Position numbers and translations under genes: made by a program. This document shows positions 1-9,437 of a stretch of DNA of 64,000 nt, one piece after another. Position 1 is the first letter of the stretch, and every line of letters starts with the position of its first letter. Under the pieces are notes generated by a model. That model ran no database searches and had not been told where the DNA came from. It saw nothing but the letters and a program-made list of their open reading frames with translations. This DNA comes from Acidobacteriota bacterium. Its GTDB lineage: Bacteria > Acidobacteriota > Polarisedimenticolia > Polarisedimenticolales > Polarisedimenticolaceae. The stretch lies in the NCBI GenBank assembly GCA_029861955.1, contig JAOTYK010000020.1:1-64000 (forward strand). Direction: 5' to 3'.

Positions 1-621
1 ATCATCCGAACGGGGCCAGATGTCATGGGCACCGTGGCAGTCGCTACAGGACGGTGCACTGACCAGTCCTTTCACCAGCAGTGCCCGTGCATGGACACTC
101 CCCATGTATTCGTCGAGGACCGGTCCGAAATGGCAACTGCCACAGGACTGGAGTTGTCGGAGCTTCGAGACCGGCGAGTCACTCTCGTCCAACGGAATAA
201 TGGTATGCGGGTCGCCGTGGCACTCCTGGCACTGGACCAACTCGCCGTGGATACTCTCTGCCACGAGACCCTGTTCCGCGTCGTGGCAGTCGGCACAGAC
301 CGCACCGCTGGCCGCTGTCATTTCGTGCGCCGACTCGTGACAGGTGTCACAACTCAGGCCCTCATGGACCGAGCCCTCGAGATAGGCCGGCATCTCGTGA
401 CAGTTGGCGCAGCCCTCGTCACCCTGCAATCCGGCGAGGGTTCCCTCCGGGTGTGGGTAATCTTCGATCCCCTCGTGGCAGGCGGCGCAGGGCACGTCAC
501 CATGGATCGGAGACGGGATCGCATCATGGCAATCGCCACAATCGACGTCCTGGGCATAGGCCGGTAGGAACGAAGCCACACAGCAGAGGAGTAGGAAGGG
601 GACTATCGTGGCGAATCGCAT
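1..621 (-). CDS. Multiheme c-type cytochrome, exported (C-terminus cut by window edge)
   Basis: The reverse strand is open from an ATG at 621 to the window edge: 207 codons with no stop. The product starts with a hydrophobic signal peptide ending near an AYAQ cleavage region. It carries eight CXXCH haem-attachment motifs (CGDCH, CAACH, CANCH, CDTCH, CADCH, CQECH, CGSCH, CSDCH), spaced as in decahaem or NapC/NrfH-associated periplasmic cytochromes. Such proteins move electrons in the periplasm during anaerobic or extracellular respiration. Further haems probably lie beyond the window. The gene diverges from a FixL-like oxygen-sensor kinase, which suggests oxygen-dependent control; that link is inferred. 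The exact family (e.g. cytochrome c3-like, doubled CXXCH) cannot be settled from a partial gene. Confidence 0.9.
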   Translation of the reverse strand, partial: MRFATIVPFLLLCCVASFLPAYAQDVDCGDCHDAIPSPIHGDVPCAACHEGIEDYPHPEGTLAGLQGDEGCANCHEMPAYLEGSVHEGLSCDTCHESAHEMTAASGAVCADCHDAEQGLVAESIHGELVQCQECHGDPHTIIPLDESDSPVSKLRQLQSCGSCHFGPVLDEYMGSVHARALLVKGLVSAPSCSDCHGAHDIWPRSDD

Positions 622-731
622 TGTGGATGCCTCGGGATTTGGACGGCTCAGCGGACAGCGTAGCGCACCCGACAGGCAATCGGGAATTCGGATTTCCCTT
701 ACGATCGACCTATACTTCGACGCTGAAGACC

Positions 732-1904
732 GTGGAGAGTCCGGTGCCCGAAGATCGATCCAGATCGGAGCAAGAGGATGCGGCCCGCTGGGCGGCCGTC
801 TTCCACGCCGCTCTCCGGGGCGTGGTGACGATCGACTCCAATGGACGAATCCAGTCCATCAATCCTGCGTGCCTGAATATGTTCGGTTACGACGAGGGCG
901 AACTGGACGGCCGCAACGTCCGCTGTCTGATGCCGTCTCCGGACGCCGACCACCACGACGACTACCTGAAGCGGTACCTCAGTTCCGGTAAGGGCAAGAT
1001 CATCGGAATCGGTCGAGACGTGGTGGCCATGAAGAAGGATGGGACGACATTCCCGATCCATCTCTCGGTCGGAGAATATCGGTTCGAGGGCAACGTCGGT
1101 TTCGTCGCCCTGTTGCATGACATGACGGACCAGCGACGGGCCGAGGAGCAGCTCGCCGAGAGCGATCAGATCGTCCGGGCCACGACCGCCGAAGCGAAGA
1201 TGCATCGCGAACGTCTGGAGCGCATGGACCGAATCAGCCTGGCGGGAGAGATGGCCAGCGGGATCGCCCACGAGGTGAATCAGCCGCTGAGTGCCATCGC
1301 CAACTACACCCGGGCGCTCCTTCACATGCTCGAGGTGGAGCAGCTGGGGTCCGAGGACTTACGCAGCACCGTCGAGAAGGTGCGTCTGCAATCTCAGCGA
1401 GCCGGCGAGATCGTGGGTCGGATGCGCGATTTCGTCTCCCGGCACCCGTCGGAGCCGGGGCCGACATCGCTCAACGAGGTGATCCAGGAGGTCTTGTCCT
1501 TCGCGGAACTGTCGGCCCACGGCCGCAGGGTGACGGTCGAGACCGACCTGTGCGAGGATCTTCCGGAAGTCCTCTTCGATCGCGTTCAGTTGCAGCAGGT
1601 TATCCTGAATCTGGTCAACAACGCCGTGGAAGCCTGCACGCTCGTGGGGCCGGAAAAGATCGTGATCCGGAGTTTAAGTGTGGACGGATCGACGATCGCG
1701 TTGCATGTCATCGATAACGGCGCAGGAATCGATCCGGTGACGGAGAGTCGTCTGTTCGAGCCGTTCTTCAGCAGCAAACGTAACGGCACGGGGATGGGGC
1801 TGGCAATTTCGCACTCGATCGTGGAGTCCCAGGGCGGGACGCTAGGGTTCACCCGCAACGCCGATCGGGGCGTCACATTCTTCGTGGAACTACCGATTCT
1901 ATGA
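732..1904 (+). CDS. fixL: FixL-like haem-PAS sensor histidine kinase
   Basis: Oxygen-sensing two-component kinase of about 390 residues. An N-terminal PAS domain (residues about 18-130) is followed by a linker helix, an HisKA domain with the H-box (GIAHEVNQPLS, His180) and an HATPase domain ending in a G2 box (GTGMGLAIS). The PAS domain keeps the two FixL haem signatures. One is a His in the MPSPDADHHDDY segment (His75), at the place of the proximal haem ligand. The other is Arg95 in IGIGR, the FixL distal arginine. No membrane segment is seen, so it is probably cytosolic. The frame is open further upstream, but it would run into the divergent cytochrome gene. GTG732 or GTG744 fit the domain start better, and ATG627 is possible. 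The FixJ partner follows after 13 bases. Confidence 0.9.
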   Translation: MESPVPEDRSRSEQEDAARWAAVFHAALRGVVTIDSNGRIQSINPACLNMFGYDEGELDGRNVRCLMPSPDADHHDDYLKRYLSSGKGKIIGIGRDVVAMKKDGTTFPIHLSVGEYRFEGNVGFVALLHDMTDQRRAEEQLAESDQIVRATTAEAKMHRERLERMDRISLAGEMASGIAHEVNQPLSAIANYTRALLHMLEVEQLGSEDLRSTVEKVRLQSQRAGEIVGRMRDFVSRHPSEPGPTSLNEVIQEVLSFAELSAHGRRVTVETDLCEDLPEVLFDRVQLQQVILNLVNNAVEACTLVGPEKIVIRSLSVDGSTIALHVIDNGAGIDPVTESRLFEPFFSSKRNGTGMGLAISHSIVESQGGTLGFTRNADRGVTFFVELPIL

Positions 1905-1917
1905 ACCGGGGAGGCCG

Positions 1918-2520
1918 ATGACGGAAGAGCCAATAGTCTGGATCGTTGACGATGACGAGGCGGTCTGCGACAGCCTGCAGCTTCTGTTGAAGACGGTCGG
2001 GTTGAACGCCCGCACGTTTCCCGACGGCAAGTCGTTTCTCGATCAGTTCGACGACAGCAACCCCGGTTGTGTCGTGGTCGACCTGCGGATGCCCGGCATG
2101 AGCGGCCTCGAGCTTCAGGATGCGCTCCATCAGAAACAGTCGTTGCTTCCCGTGATCTTCATTACCGGGCACGGCACCGTGGACTCCGCCGTCCACGCGA
2201 TGCGCGCCGGTGCCATCGATTTTCTTCAGAAGCCGTTCAACGACGATGAGCTGTTGGAGACCATCCAGCGAGTTGTGGGGCAGGATCGCGACTCCAGACA
2301 GTCGCTTGGCGAACGGGAAAAGATCGTGGAACGCTACGCCACGCTGACCAACCGCGAGCGCGAGGTGATGGCGCTCGTCGTCGAGGGCAGTGCCAACAAG
2401 GTGATCGCATTCGACCTGGATGTCAGCGAACGAACGGTCGAGATCCACCGCTCACGCGTGATGAAGAAGATGGAAGCCGCATCCCTGCCGCATCTGGTGC
2501 GGATGGCCCTCAGTCTCTAG
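1918..2520 (+). CDS. fixJ: FixJ-family response regulator
   Basis: Two-domain regulator of 200 residues. The N-terminal receiver has the acidic pocket DDD at 11-13, the phospho-acceptor Asp55 (VVVDLRMPG) and Lys105 (LQKPF). The C-terminal LuxR/FixJ helix-turn-helix begins near residue 138 (LTNREREVMALVVEG). It is the natural partner of the kinase just upstream and should activate transcription once phosphorylated. Its targets are unknown; the divergent multiheme cytochrome gene is the obvious candidate. The stop lies inside a CTAG palindrome that also gives the stop of the convergent radical SAM gene, so the two genes share bases. Confidence 0.93.
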   Translation: MTEEPIVWIVDDDEAVCDSLQLLLKTVGLNARTFPDGKSFLDQFDDSNPGCVVVDLRMPGMSGLELQDALHQKQSLLPVIFITGHGTVDSAVHAMRAGAIDFLQKPFNDDELLETIQRVVGQDRDSRQSLGEREKIVERYATLTNREREVMALVVEGSANKVIAFDLDVSERTVEIHRSRVMKKMEAASLPHLVRMALSL

Positions 2521-3797
2521 GAGGGAGTACTTGCGGCCTGCGACGCCTTCCGTTTCCGGAGCAACAGGTTCTGTTCCGTCATGAACTTGGCCCGGAACAG
2601 CTTCTTCTTGACGGCAAGTTTGAACTCCTTGCCTCGATACTGGTCGGGGTTATCCAACAGGTACCGTCCTTCCTCGGGAAGCATCACGAGGCTGACGTTG
2701 ATGTTGGGTGCCAGTCCGATCGGGAGATCGTTCTCCATGCAGGCTTCGTAGAGGCGTCGGAACACCGGGACCATATCCTCGGTCGATGGAGGCGCCGTCT
2801 CGGCCAGATCGGTCCCAAGCAGCGGTCGAAAGACACAGACCGTTGGAATCGCGCCGTGGTCCGTGATCCAGTCGATGGCCTTGATCGAACTCTCGGGGCT
2901 CTCGAGGCCGGCGATGATCTCTCCGTTCGAGACCCACGGCTGATCCAGCAACGACTGTCCCATGCCCAGCTGCGCGCAGTAATCCACGGCCTTCAGGTAG
3001 GTATCCAGGCCGTACTCGCGGTGCTTACCGGGGCAGATCTCCTCGAAGCGTTGTTGATCGAAGATCTCGAAGCAGAACGAGACCCGATTGACACCCAGCT
3101 CCTTCAGTCGATCGTATCGCGACAGATCGGGATGCGGAGGCGTCTGCACACCGATCAGGACGCCGGTCTCTTCCTTGACCCGACGGATGTACGGCTCGAG
3201 GATGTCGAGGAACGTATGGCCATCGTAGTGACCGGTGTTGAAGTCCACGTAGGTCACGCCACTCTCGCGCCAGGCCGCGATGGCCACCTCGACGACCTCC
3301 TCCACCTGCTTCTCGTCGCCGTCGTCCTTGCCGAGATTCAACCCGACCGAACAGAACTTGCAGTTGTCCGTATCGAGGTGACCGGGGTACGAGAGCCAGT
3401 ACTCACAGACACGCGCCGGATAGACCCCCAGGTAGGTTCCCTGCAGCGTACCGATGCGACGCATCAGGCGGCCATTGGTGGTCTTCCACTCGTACCACTC
3501 GGGTTGCGGCGAGAGCTCGACGCCGGCGACGAACGCGCCATCCCGATGGATCTCGTACTGGCCGCGGTTCTTCTTCAGTGTGTACGGAGATTTCTCGGTG
3601 AAGGACTCGGTGACGGGAACGTTGGTCCAGAGACCATCGGGGAGGATCAGCTCCAGGCCCGACCCCAGGCCGGCGCGGGTACGAAGGATCGGACGCCCGC
3701 CGTCGTCTGCGATGAAACACGACTCGTCGATCTGCATGCCCTTGCAATAGAGGTCGAGTTTCAGCAGCCCCGGGTTGCGCGCAGGATCGTCTATCAT
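2517..3797 (-). CDS. Radical SAM protein with an atypical CX14CX2C cluster motif
   Basis: Protein of 426 residues starting at ATG3797. A domain of about 120 residues comes first. The likely [4Fe-4S]/SAM motif follows, but with unusual spacing: Cys131, then 14 residues, Cys146, two residues, Cys149 (DNCKFCSVG). Most radical SAM enzymes have CX3CX2C. A TIM-barrel-like pattern follows (VDFNTGHYDG, IGVQTPPHPDL, VSFCFEIFD, PTVCVFRPLLGTD), typical of SAM-barrel strands. The substrate cannot be told from the sequence. It stands alone on the minus strand between fixJ and a membrane protein gene. Other cysteines in the protein could in principle take part in cluster binding. Confidence 0.75.
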   Translation of the reverse strand: MIDDPARNPGLLKLDLYCKGMQIDESCFIADDGGRPILRTRAGLGSGLELILPDGLWTNVPVTESFTEKSPYTLKKNRGQYEIHRDGAFVAGVELSPQPEWYEWKTTNGRLMRRIGTLQGTYLGVYPARVCEYWLSYPGHLDTDNCKFCSVGLNLGKDDGDEKQVEEVVEVAIAAWRESGVTYVDFNTGHYDGHTFLDILEPYIRRVKEETGVLIGVQTPPHPDLSRYDRLKELGVNRVSFCFEIFDQQRFEEICPGKHREYGLDTYLKAVDYCAQLGMGQSLLDQPWVSNGEIIAGLESPESSIKAIDWITDHGAIPTVCVFRPLLGTDLAETAPPSTEDMVPVFRRLYEACMENDLPIGLAPNINVSLVMLPEEGRYLLDNPDQYRGKEFKLAVKKKLFRAKFMTEQNLLLRKRKASQAASTPS

Positions 3798-3920
3798 GGG
3801 AACGATCGTACGCCGTTGGGTTTCTCGGGTCCGTAAGAGATTCCCCCTATGTGGGCAAATAGGCCCGTGTTGCAACCTCAGAACGCTGCACGACGTAGGC
3901 AGAGGGTGAGGGGGCAGAAC

Positions 3921-4643
3921 ATGCGAAGCACGGTCCTGATTGCGAGCGCCGGCGTGATCGTCTGGAGAGTGGTCGCCTGGCTGCTGGTCTTCACGCAGGA
4001 GGGCGTCAGTTCCGGGGCGCTTCTGATGCAGTCGCTGCTCGCGACTCTGGGACTGGCGTTTCTCGTCTGTGGGTGGTGGGTGTTCTCGAAGATCCCCGGG
4101 ACCGCCGGCCTGCTGTTTGCCGGCTTCTGCCTTTGTTCGGGGCTCCACTGGGGCGGACCCCTGGAGTTGGACGGCGGTTCGCTACGCACCGCGCTGATCC
4201 TGTTCTACATTCTGGTGAGCAGCATCTTGGGCGCGACGCTTTTACTGCAGTTCGCGTTGTGGTTCCCCCGCGAGTCGACCCTGGCGCGTAAGCGGTTCGT
4301 TATCGGGTTGCTCTACGCCCCACTCGTCCTGGCAACGCTGTTGGCTGTAGGCGCCCTTATAGGAGGAAGCGCGGACCTCGTCCTGCTGGTCCATGCCGTC
4401 GTATCGAACCTGTTTTCGGTCGTCGCCCTCGGGATCATTGCGTCTCATCTTTTCCGGTCCGCTCTCACGGGAGCCGGCAAGAAGTATGTCGGCTTGATGG
4501 TGCTCGGCATGCTCCTCGCGTGGCTCCCGTTCCTCATCGCTTCATCCATCGGTGTCGCGGCAGACCCATGGAACCTGACCGTCGTGGCGCTTCCCATCAC
4601 CTTCGCAGTTGCGATATCTGCGGCCGATCGTGGTTTGATCTAG
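3921..4643 (+). CDS. Multi-pass inner-membrane protein, unknown function
   Basis: Hydrophobic protein of about 240 residues with roughly seven to eight predicted membrane segments. The start at ATG3921 follows a purine-rich GGTGAGGGGG ribosome site; an upstream in-frame ATG at 3849 is less likely. The QFALWFPRES segment between helices recalls the membrane-sensor part found at the N-terminus of some GGDEF/GAF signalling proteins, but no output domain follows. No function can be assigned. Its 3' end overlaps the convergent phospholipid-methyltransferase-like gene by four bases. Confidence 0.7.
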   Translation: MRSTVLIASAGVIVWRVVAWLLVFTQEGVSSGALLMQSLLATLGLAFLVCGWWVFSKIPGTAGLLFAGFCLCSGLHWGGPLELDGGSLRTALILFYILVSSILGATLLLQFALWFPRESTLARKRFVIGLLYAPLVLATLLAVGALIGGSADLVLLVHAVVSNLFSVVALGIIASHLFRSALTGAGKKYVGLMVLGMLLAWLPFLIASSIGVAADPWNLTVVALPITFAVAISAADRGLI

Positions 4644-5113
4644 AGCCAGCGCCGCACGCTGCGCTTGTAGCTCAGGTAGGTCTCGCCGAACTTCCGCTCG
4701 AGGTAGACCTCCTCGTGCCGGATCGCCGTGTAGTAGACGAGCCACAGAACCGGTGGGATCAGGACGAGGATCCAGCCGTTCAGTAAGGCGATCCCGACGC
4801 AGGCCTGCAGCAGCGCCATGCTGACGTACATCGGATTCCGCGAGTAGCCGTAGATCCCCGTCGAGATGATCGCCGGGGTTGGCTTCCAGGGCTTGGGGTC
4901 CTGTTCGGTCTTCTTGAACGGCCCGGCGGCGGCCGCCATGATTCCGACCCCCAGCGCTGCGACGATCCCCGCGCCGGCGATACGAAGCTCCCGGCCGATC
5001 GCCATCGATAGCGGCGTGACAAAGGACTGCAGGAGCGCACCGATCGCGATTCCGGAAAGATAGGCGAACGGCGGTGGAAATCGAACGGCTGCGCCGTCTT
5101 TTTCATCACTCAT
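4640..5113 (-). CDS. Isoprenylcysteine/phospholipid methyltransferase-family membrane protein
   Basis: Integral membrane protein of 157 residues with about four membrane helices. The C-terminal half has the family signature: GIYGYSRNPMYV, which binds SAM, then a paired HEE motif (IRHEEVYLERKFGETYLSYKR) near the end. This is the ICMT/PEMT (NnrU/MddA-like) superfamily, whose members methylate lipids or small thiols at the membrane. The substrate is unknown. It starts at ATG5113 and converges with the preceding membrane protein gene. Confidence 0.8.
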   Translation of the reverse strand: MSDEKDGAAVRFPPPFAYLSGIAIGALLQSFVTPLSMAIGRELRIAGAGIVAALGVGIMAAAAGPFKKTEQDPKPWKPTPAIISTGIYGYSRNPMYVSMALLQACVGIALLNGWILVLIPPVLWLVYYTAIRHEEVYLERKFGETYLSYKRSVRRWL

Positions 5114-5185
5114 CCAGCAATTATGCCAGACGCGAGGCGAGTAAGAGCCATCGACCTTTTTGTCCCGGGTCGCTATCCTGCAACC

Positions 5186-6661
5186 ATGGAATCAGCGAGA
5201 TCATCGCCGCTGGTCATCCAGGGCGGAATGGGTGTCGGCATCTCCGGCTGGGAGCTTGCCCACGCGGTTTCCCGTGCGGGCCAACTGGGTGTCGTCTCGG
5301 GGACCGCGTCGGATGTTTTGATGACCCGGCGACTCGAAGACGGTGACCCCGGGGGGCATCTGCGTCGCGCTCTCAAGACCTTCCCGATTCCCAGCGTCGC
5401 CGAGCGCTTGCTGACGCGCTACTTCCGACCTGACGGCCGCCCCGCGGGGACGCCCTATCGCGCGGTGCCGATGCTCCGTCAGCGCACCCGGATCGAACGA
5501 GAGCAGATGATCCTGGCCGCAGCCTTCGCCGAGGTGACCCTCGCCCGCGAAGGTCATGACGGTGTCGTCGGCATCAACCTGCTGACCAAGGTTCAGTTGC
5601 CGACGCTTGCCGTGCTCTACGGGGCGATGCTTGCCGGTGTCGACTACGTGATCATGGGCGCAGGCATCCCGCGCGAGATTCCCGGTGCCCTCGACCGGCT
5701 CGCCAAGCACGAGCCGGCGACTTTGCGTCTTGATGTCGCGGGAGCGGACGCCTCCGCCGTCAACGAGATCCGTTTCGACCCTCGTCGTCACGGTGTGGCC
5801 GTTTCGCAGCCACTCACGCGCCCGCGCTTTCTCGCCATCGTCTCCTCGAACTCCCTCGCGACCCTGCTGGCTCGCAAGGCGACCGGCCGCATCGACGGAT
5901 TCGTCGTCGAGGGACCGACCGCGGGCGGACACAACGCGCCGCCGAGAGGAGAGGCCCGCCGTAACGAACGGGGCGAGCCGATCTACGGCAAGCGCGACGC
6001 GGTGGATCTCGCGGCCCTGCGTCGGCTTGGACTGCCATTCTGGCTGGCAGGTGGGACCGGATCTCCCGAGGCCCTCACCGCAGCGCTCGATGCGGGAGCC
6101 ACGGGAATCCAGGTCGGCACGCTGTTCGCCTTCTGCGACGAGTCGGGGTTTGCGCCGGAACTGCGTCACGAGGTGATCGACGCCGCCCGCGCGGGCTCGC
6201 TCGATGTGGTGACGGATGCGTTGGCCTCGCCGACGGGCTATCCGTTCAAGGTCGCCGTCTGCGGCGACACGCCGGTCGAGGCGACGGAGCGCAAACGGGT
6301 CTGTGACCTCGGTTACCTCCGGACCGCCTATCGCAAGCGTGACGGGGGCGTCGGTTATCGCTGCCCCGGTGAACCGGTCGAGCAGTATGTCGCCAAGGGC
6401 GGCCTGGAGTGCGACACAATCGGACGACGCTGCGTGTGCAACGCGCTGCTTGCCAACACCGGTCACGGCCAGCTGCGTTCGGATGGCACGACCGAAGCTC
6501 CGTTGATCACGGCCGGCGACCAGGCGAAAACACTCGGCGCGTTCCTTGGCAGTCGAAAGTCCTACACGGCGGACGATGTGCTGGCTTATCTGCTTGCCGA
6601 CGCTGATAGCACGACGGTCCCGAGAGACCGGGTGCCCACGATCGTTCCGGGATCAGGTTAG
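5186..6661 (+). CDS. Nitronate monooxygenase family flavoprotein
   Basis: FMN-dependent nitronate monooxygenase (2-nitropropane dioxygenase family), about 491 residues. The N-terminus has the TIM-barrel opening [12 protein letters not shown]. The glycine-rich FMN site is [14 protein letters not shown], followed by [12 protein letters not shown] and [13 protein letters not shown]. Typical members have 320-380 residues. This one belongs to the longer type, with a cysteine-containing C-terminal extension ([17 protein letters not shown]). It oxidises alkyl nitronates or related compounds. ATG5186 begins just before the barrel; an in-frame ATG at 5123 is an alternative. The end overlaps the convergent aminotransferase gene by nine bases. 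Confidence 0.88.
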   Translation: MESARSSPLVIQGGMGVGISGWELAHAVSRAGQLGVVSGTASDVLMTRRLEDGDPGGHLRRALKTFPIPSVAERLLTRYFRPDGRPAGTPYRAVPMLRQRTRIEREQMILAAAFAEVTLAREGHDGVVGINLLTKVQLPTLAVLYGAMLAGVDYVIMGAGIPREIPGALDRLAKHEPATLRLDVAGADASAVNEIRFDPRRHGVAVSQPLTRPRFLAIVSSNSLATLLARKATGRIDGFVVEGPTAGGHNAPPRGEARRNERGEPIYGKRDAVDLAALRRLGLPFWLAGGTGSPEALTAALDAGATGIQVGTLFAFCDESGFAPELRHEVIDAARAGSLDVVTDALASPTGYPFKVAVCGDTPVEATERKRVCDLGYLRTAYRKRDGGVGYRCPGEPVEQYVAKGGLECDTIGRRCVCNALLANTGHGQLRSDGTTEAPLITAGDQAKTLGAFLGSRKSYTADDVLAYLLADADSTTVPRDRVPTIVPGSG

Positions 6662-7852
6662 GACCTTCCGGATCCGCTCCAGCGCCCACTGTAGCTCCGA
6701 CTTCTCGATCGTCAGCGGCGGTGCAAAGCGGATCACGTCGATGTGGGTCTCCTTGCAGAGCATGCCCTCTTCCTGGAGCCGTTCGCAGAAGCTGCGGGCC
6801 CCGCCGGCCTCGGACTTCAGCCGGACACCGATCAGCAGACCCTTGCCACGGACCTCGGCAACATGCGGGCTATTGAGGGCACGGAGTTCGTCCATGAACC
6901 AGTCGCCAAGCTCTGCGGCCCGCTGGACCAGCTTCTCGTCCTTCAGGATCTGCATCGCCTCCCGCGCGACCGCAGCCGCCAGCGGGTTGCCACCGAAGGT
7001 CGAGCCGTGGGAGCCGGGATCGAAGACGTTCATGATTTCCCGGTCGGCGACGATCGCCGAGACCGGGTACATGCCCCCGCCCATCGCCTTGCCCAGGATC
7101 AGCATGTCCGGCTTCACCCCTTCGTGATCGCAGCAGAACATCTTGCCGGTGCGGCCGAAGCCGACCTGGATCTCGTCGGCGACGAACAGCACATTGTTGG
7201 CTGCACAGAGTTCGCGGGTCTTGCGCAGGTAACCCTCGGGCGGGACGACGACGCCTGCCTCGCCCTGGATCGGCTCGACCAGGAAGGCGGCGGTGTTCGG
7301 AGTGATCGCCTTCTCGAGAGCGGCGGCATCGCCGTAAGGGATCGCCTTGAATCCAGGTGTGAAGGGACCGAAGCCGACCTTGTAGTCCTCGTCCGTCGAG
7401 AAGCCGACGATCGTCGTGGTGCGGCCGTGGAAGTTGTCGGAACAGACGATGATCTCGGCCTTGTCGGTGGGGATCTTCTTGACCTGGTAGCCCCAACGAC
7501 GGACCGCCTTGATCGCAGTCTCCACGGCCTCGGCGCCGGAGTTCATCGGCAACGCCATCTCGAAGCCCGTGAGTTCGCAGAGGTCTTTAAGGAAGGGGCC
7601 GAGCTTGTCGTTGTGAAACGCGCGGGAGGTGAGTGTCAGTCGGCCGGCCTGCTCGGACATGACCTTGACGAGCCGCGGATGACAGTGCCCCTGATTGACG
7701 GCCGAGTAGCTGGCGAGGAAGTCGAGATACTTGTTGCCCTCGACATCCCAGACCCAGATACCCTCGCCTTTGGCCAGAACGACCGGCAACGGATGGTAGT
7801 TGTGTGCGCCGTAGTTGTCGCCGATTTCGATAAGAGTCTTGCTGTTGGCCAC
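6653..7852 (-). CDS. rocD: Ornithine aminotransferase
   Basis: PLP-dependent class-III aminotransferase of 399 residues, close to the ornithine delta-aminotransferase length of about 400. It moves the delta-amino group of ornithine to 2-oxoglutarate to give glutamate semialdehyde, linking arginine and proline metabolism. Visible signatures are the N-terminal [14 protein letters not shown] segment typical of Roc[13 protein letters not shown], the cofactor aspartate in [14 protein letters not shown], the PLP lysine Lys255 in [14 protein letters not shown], and STFGGNPLA. The start is GTG7852, chosen because AAGGAG lies seven bases upstream. A perfect 7+7 palindrome 28 bases before the start may be an operator. 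Confidence 0.93.
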   Translation of the reverse strand: MANSKTLIEIGDNYGAHNYHPLPVVLAKGEGIWVWDVEGNKYLDFLASYSAVNQGHCHPRLVKVMSEQAGRLTLTSRAFHNDKLGPFLKDLCELTGFEMALPMNSGAEAVETAIKAVRRWGYQVKKIPTDKAEIIVCSDNFHGRTTTIVGFSTDEDYKVGFGPFTPGFKAIPYGDAAALEKAITPNTAAFLVEPIQGEAGVVVPPEGYLRKTRELCAANNVLFVADEIQVGFGRTGKMFCCDHEGVKPDMLILGKAMGGGMYPVSAIVADREIMNVFDPGSHGSTFGGNPLAAAVAREAMQILKDEKLVQRAAELGDWFMDELRALNSPHVAEVRGKGLLIGVRLKSEAGGARSFCERLQEEGMLCKETHIDVIRFAPPLTIEKSELQWALERIRKVLT

Positions 7853-7879
7853 GGTTCGTCTCCTTGTCCTTGGGGTCCT

Positions 7880-7894
7880 GACCGACGGTCGGTC
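7880..7894. promoter_or_regulatory. Perfect palindrome upstream of rocD, possible repressor operator
   Basis: GACCGAC-N-GTCGGTC has perfect 7-base arms and lies 28 bases upstream of the rocD start codon. Its size and form resemble TetR-type operators. The same core, with longer arms, occurs at 42278-42292. No regulator gene lies next to it, so the binding protein is unknown. Confidence 0.4.
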
Positions 7895-8007
7895 GGCGAG
7901 GTATCTTAGCGATTCCTCGCCGCGATTGCCTCCAGGGACGGGAGGTCGGCCAACGTCCGCGAAACCGTCGCTCAGGAGGCGTTTTCTTCGCCGTCCGCCG
8001 ATGCACT

Positions 8008-8781
8008 TCAGGTGCTCCGAAGACAGTTCCTCAGCGAGCCCGCCGGCACGCATTGTTTCAGGACCATCTGCAATCGGGGTGGCGTGTCGTCTTCAGAGTG
8101 GTGGTAAACCGACTTCGTCTGCCGTGCCACGCCGACCACCGCGCCGTGTGCATCCAGGACCGGAGCCCCGCTCGATCCACGGGCAAAATCCGCGGTGACG
8201 GCCATGAGCCGGGTCCGGCCGTGGGACACGTAGCGCGACACGATGCCCTCGGTGAACGTGAACAACCTGCCCGCGGGGTGACTCAACACGTAGATCGGCG
8301 CACCGACCGGTGGCTCGTCTCCAAGGGGAAGCGGGACGAGATCGTCGATCGGCAGCTGGAGGATGGCCAGATCGCTGGACCGGTCCGCGCGTACGATGGA
8401 CTGCACAGGATGGACCGAGCCGTCCAGGGTCATGATCCCCAGGGCCAGTTTCTCCGGATCGTCGGCGACGTGGAAGTTCGTGACGACCAGGCCGGACTTC
8501 GCGATTGCGAAGCCGCTGGCGATGTGGGTGTGTCGCTTCCCACACCGCGAACAGAGATAGAGCTTGCCGACCGCCACGACGCTTTGACATGCGGAACGGT
8601 AGATCTCCTCGGGGGCAGTCTTCTTCAACGGCGCCGCGGCCACGTCCACGCCGTGCCAGGTTTCCGGGATGCGCTGTAGGAGTTCTCCCGGCGGCGGCGC
8701 TTCGCCGGATTCCGCCAGCCATATGAGCCCCTCATTCAGCAGACGCTTCATCCGGCGGTCGTCGATCTCGATGGGTGGCAT
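8008..8781 (-). CDS. Trypsin-like (DegP-fold) serine protease, no export signal
   Basis: Protein of 257 residues. A helical N-terminal part of about 70 residues precedes a trypsin-2 type protease domain. The catalytic triad can be read as His in VVTNFHVAD, Asp in SSDLAILQL and Ser in [20 protein letters not shown] pair near residue 78 may bind a metal. There is no signal peptide and no PDZ domain, unlike DegP/DegQ, so it may act in the cytoplasm. Substrate unknown. It stands alone between rocD (156 bases away) and a divergent coiled-coil gene. Confidence 0.82.
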   Translation of the reverse strand: MPPIEIDDRRMKRLLNEGLIWLAESGEAPPPGELLQRIPETWHGVDVAAAPLKKTAPEEIYRSACQSVVAVGKLYLCSRCGKRHTHIASGFAIAKSGLVVTNFHVADDPEKLALGIMTLDGSVHPVQSIVRADRSSDLAILQLPIDDLVPLPLGDEPPVGAPIYVLSHPAGRLFTFTEGIVSRYVSHGRTRLMAVTADFARGSSGAPVLDAHGAVVGVARQTKSVYHHSEDDTPPRLQMVLKQCVPAGSLRNCLRST

Positions 8782-8883
8782 GCGGACACCGTAGCCGAGT
8801 CACTCCCGGACGGTCCAGTCCGGGGAATCTGATCTCGTAACCAGGAAGGGGACTATCCCGTATGATCGTGTGAGGAGGCACCC

Positions 8884-9405
8884 ATGAAACGATCCGCGCT
8901 TGCCCTGCTGATGCTCGTCCTGTGTTTGACCCCACTCCATGCCGAGGACACCGTCGAACTGAAGAACGCCGGCGAGCTGAACGCCAACCTGGAACGCATC
9001 GCTCGCTCACTCGAATCGCTGCAGTCCGATCAGAGGATTCTGATGACCCTGCGTCGGGTAGAACTGGCAGAGCGTCGTCTGGCTCCGCTCCGTTCCCGGC
9101 TGAACAGTGCCGAGAGCGACGTGCGCAACACGCAGACTGAGATCGAGCAACTGAAGAGCTACGCGACCCAGCTCGAGAAGGAGATGGAGGAGGCGGTGCG
9201 CAAGGGAGCGGATCCGGCGACCATCCCCAACAGCGACCAGCTGGAACAGATCAAGAACATGATCTTGTTGGCGGAAGACCGGCTGGCCGAGGCCGAGCGA
9301 CGGGTGATCGAGGCGGAAGACGACCTGACCAAACGGCGACGTCAGATCGACATCCTCGACGAGCAACTAGAGACGTTATTCGAGGGGCTCGACACGGGGC
9401 GCTGA
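8884..9405 (+). CDS. Exported coiled-coil protein
   Basis: Protein of 173 residues with a clear signal peptide (MKRSALALLMLVLCLTPLHA, cut before EDT). Almost all of the rest is heptad-rich helix: LERIARSLESLQ, RRVELAERRLAPLRSRL, IEQLKSYATQLEKEMEEA and a C-terminal helix rich in Glu and Arg. It should be periplasmic and oligomeric. No known domain was recognised. A strong AGGAGG site lies eight bases before the ATG. The CBS-domain gene follows after 32 bases on the same strand. Confidence 0.8.
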   Translation: MKRSALALLMLVLCLTPLHAEDTVELKNAGELNANLERIARSLESLQSDQRILMTLRRVELAERRLAPLRSRLNSAESDVRNTQTEIEQLKSYATQLEKEMEEAVRKGADPATIPNSDQLEQIKNMILLAEDRLAEAERRVIEAEDDLTKRRRQIDILDEQLETLFEGLDTGR

Positions 9406-9437
9406 CGGCGGTAGCCTCTCCCTGGAGGAATTCAACG

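Noticed and set aside
453-731. Upstream extension of the FixL-like kinase frame
   Set aside because: It would overlap the divergent cytochrome gene, has no domain similarity, and GTG732/744 suit the PAS start better.
5201-6466. A 421-codon open frame opposite the nitronate monooxygenase gene
   Set aside because: The plus-strand product has all family motifs; the antisense product has none and lacks a ribosome site.
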